NCBI GenBank assembly: GCA_902796625.1
Contig: CADBPX010000102.1
Location: 1-8,276 of the forward strand
Direction of reading: 5' to 3'
Source: an uncultured Pseudomonadota bacterium
Lineage (GTDB): Bacteria > Pseudomonadota > Alphaproteobacteria > RF32 > CAG-239
Length of the DNA: 8,276 nt
Shown here: positions 7,018-8,276 of the stretch, in pieces
How positions within the stretch are numbered: the first letter of the stretch is position 1
Layout: each line of letters opens with the position of its first letter
Made by a program: the position numbers and the translations under genes
The notes under the pieces: model-generated
What the model saw: the letters and a program-made list of their open reading frames with translations, nothing else
Told to the model about the DNA's origin: nothing
The model's database searches: none

Positions 7018-8276
7018 TTTATCTCCTTGTTCCGGTTATTTTGTTTGCGCGGATATTATTTTTTCCGACTTTATCACTGGCGCGCGGCAATGATTTGGTT
7101 TTAATCTCCGATGCCGAAACGCAAAACTATTTGGCTGCGATCGTAAAACCGCTTTTTCAAGCGGCCGGTATTCATTTTGATAAAAACAAACTGCTTATTG
7201 TTAATGATAATTCTCTTAATGCTTTTGTCAGTGACGGTAACTATATGTTTGTCCACACCGGAACTTTGCTTAAAGCTGAAAACACTAATGAAATTGCCGG
7301 AATTCTGGCTCATGAAACCGGCCATATTATGGGCGGGCATATTGTCCGGCAAAAGCTTAAATTGGAAAAAATGCAATATGTTATGCTTGGATCGGTTTTA
7401 GCCGCCGGTGCCGCGGCAGTAACCACCGGACGCGGTGATGCGGCTATGGCGGTGATTTTAGGAAGTCAAAGTTCGGCAATAAGCCACTTATTGCATCATC
7501 AGGTTCAGGAAGAGCGCAGTGCCGACGAAAGTGCAGTTAAATTACTTGCTAAAACCCAACAGTCAACGCAGGGTTTGTTGAATTTTATGCAAAAAATCAA
7601 AAAAACGACCGCCTTAAGCGGTATTGCCGAGTCTGATTATTTCAATACTCACCCTTTGACCGCCGAGCGAATCAGTCATTTTCGCCAAGCCAGCGCAAGC
7701 AATCACTTTCCAACCACCAATAAATTAGATGCGTCTTTGGCGCTTATACAAGCCAAGTTATCCGGATTTTTGGAACCACCGTCACAGGTCTTGCGCCGTT
7801 ACCCGCAACATAACAAATCTTTGGCGGCAACGTATGCGCATAGCATTCTGGCTTTTCGGCAAGGGCAGATTGATAAAGCTCTGCAGCTGATTGATGAGCT
7901 GATAAAAGAACAGCCGCAAAATCCTTATTTTTATGAGCAGCAAGGGCAATTTTTGTTTGAAAGCGGCAAAGTAAGACAAAGCATCAGCGCTTATCAAAAA
8001 GCTTTGCGGTTGTTGCCTGATACGCCGGCAATTCAGCTGAGTTTGGCTCATTCGATTATCGAAAGTTCGCCGGCAACAGCAGAAATTCATCAGGCCGTAA
8101 CCTTATTAAAAAGTTCTCTTCTTCGCCAACCCAATGCGTTAGGTTGGCAGCTGTTGGCTCAAGCATACGGTATGCAAAATAAGACTGCCGATTCATATTA
8201 CGCCACGGCAGAATTTAATTATTTAATCGGCAATCTTGAAGTAGCGAAAAATCACTTAGAGCAAGCAAAAAAACAA
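6993..8276 (+). CDS. M48 family zinc metalloprotease with TPR repeats, 3' end outside window
   Basis: Probable exported peptidase of the BepA/YfgC-like M48 group, whose studied members degrade or help assemble outer-membrane proteins. The open frame runs 428 codons to the right edge without a stop. The N-terminus has a hydrophobic signal (about 8-29, cleavage plausible after LSLA at residue 30). The mature part begins with a typical M48 segment (SDAETQNYLAAIVKPLFQAA, NAFVSDGNYMFVHTG). The zinc site is HETGH (107-111, ligands His107 and His111, catalytic Glu108), and Glu174 in the ERSAD motif is the probable third ligand. A Gly/Ala-rich hydrophobic stretch (about 130-158) lies between them. 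From about 285 on, helical TPR-like repeats appear (SLAATYAHSILAFRQGQIDK, ISAYQKALRLLP). The start is GTG 6993 (GTG 6996 is the alternative), overlapping rne by 25 bp and in a different frame, so translation is probably coupled. The C-terminus is cut off by the window, not by a mutation. Confidence 0.9.
   Translation, partial: MVAKINRLVYLLVPVILFARILFFPTLSLARGNDLVLISDAETQNYLAAIVKPLFQAAGIHFDKNKLLIVNDNSLNAFVSDGNYMFVHTGTLLKAENTNEIAGILAHETGHIMGGHIVRQKLKLEKMQYVMLGSVLAAGAAAVTTGRGDAAMAVILGSQSSAISHLLHHQVQEERSADESAVKLLAKTQQSTQGLLNFMQKIKKTTALSGIAESDYFNTHPLTAERISHFRQASASNHFPTTNKLDASLALIQAKLSGFLEPPSQVLRRYPQHNKSLAATYAHSILAFRQGQIDKALQLIDELIKEQPQNPYFYEQQGQFLFESGKVRQSISAYQKALRLLPDTPAIQLSLAHSIIESSPATAEIHQAVTLLKSSLLRQPNALGWQLLAQAYGMQNKTADSYYATAEFNYLIGNLEVAKNHLEQAKKQ

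Noticed and set aside
7782..8090. 102-codon antisense ORF opposite the protease TPR region
   Set aside because: The plus strand encodes a continuous M48/TPR protein. The antisense product shows no recognisable motif.

Overview
The window looks like core chromosome from a moderately AT-rich alphaproteobacterium. Evidence is the gene set and order (amiC - mrcA - prfB divergent from rne - M48 protease), an RNase E with a long insertion inside its S1 domain, and an RNase E C-terminus ending in a Trp-Trp peptide like the PNPase-docking peptide of Caulobacter. I cannot name a genus. The AT content and compact RNase E tail would fit an uncultured or host-associated lineage, but that is inference.

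Layout. The left half is read on the minus strand as a probable three-gene unit. amiC (cell-wall amidase, 3037-4272) comes first, then mrcA/ponA (bifunctional penicillin-binding protein 1A, 539-2965), then prfB (release factor 2, 1-539, running off the left edge). mrcA and prfB overlap by one base (TAATG). prfB carries the classical autoregulatory +1 frameshift site. A 392-bp intergenic region (4273-4665) separates this unit from the plus-strand genes. It holds an AT-rich divergent promoter zone and what appears to be a long structured rne leader. The right half is rne (RNase E, 4666-7017), then a TPR-containing M48 metalloprotease (6993 to the right edge). The protease starts with GTG inside the end of rne.

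How the genes work together. amiC and mrcA act on peptidoglycan: MrcA polymerises and crosslinks it, and AmiC cleaves the stem peptide from the glycan during cell separation. prfB terminates translation at UGA/UAA and senses its own level through the frameshift. rne encodes the main endoribonuclease and degradosome scaffold. The M48 protease is probably exported and involved in envelope quality control.

I see no mobile element, CRISPR array, tRNA, rRNA or unknown multi-gene system. The least explained part is the 4.40-4.66 kb rne leader. Two imperfect stem-loops with A-rich loops, three weaker ones and a possible 33-codon upstream ORF can be drawn there by eye. This is the best candidate for something undescribed.
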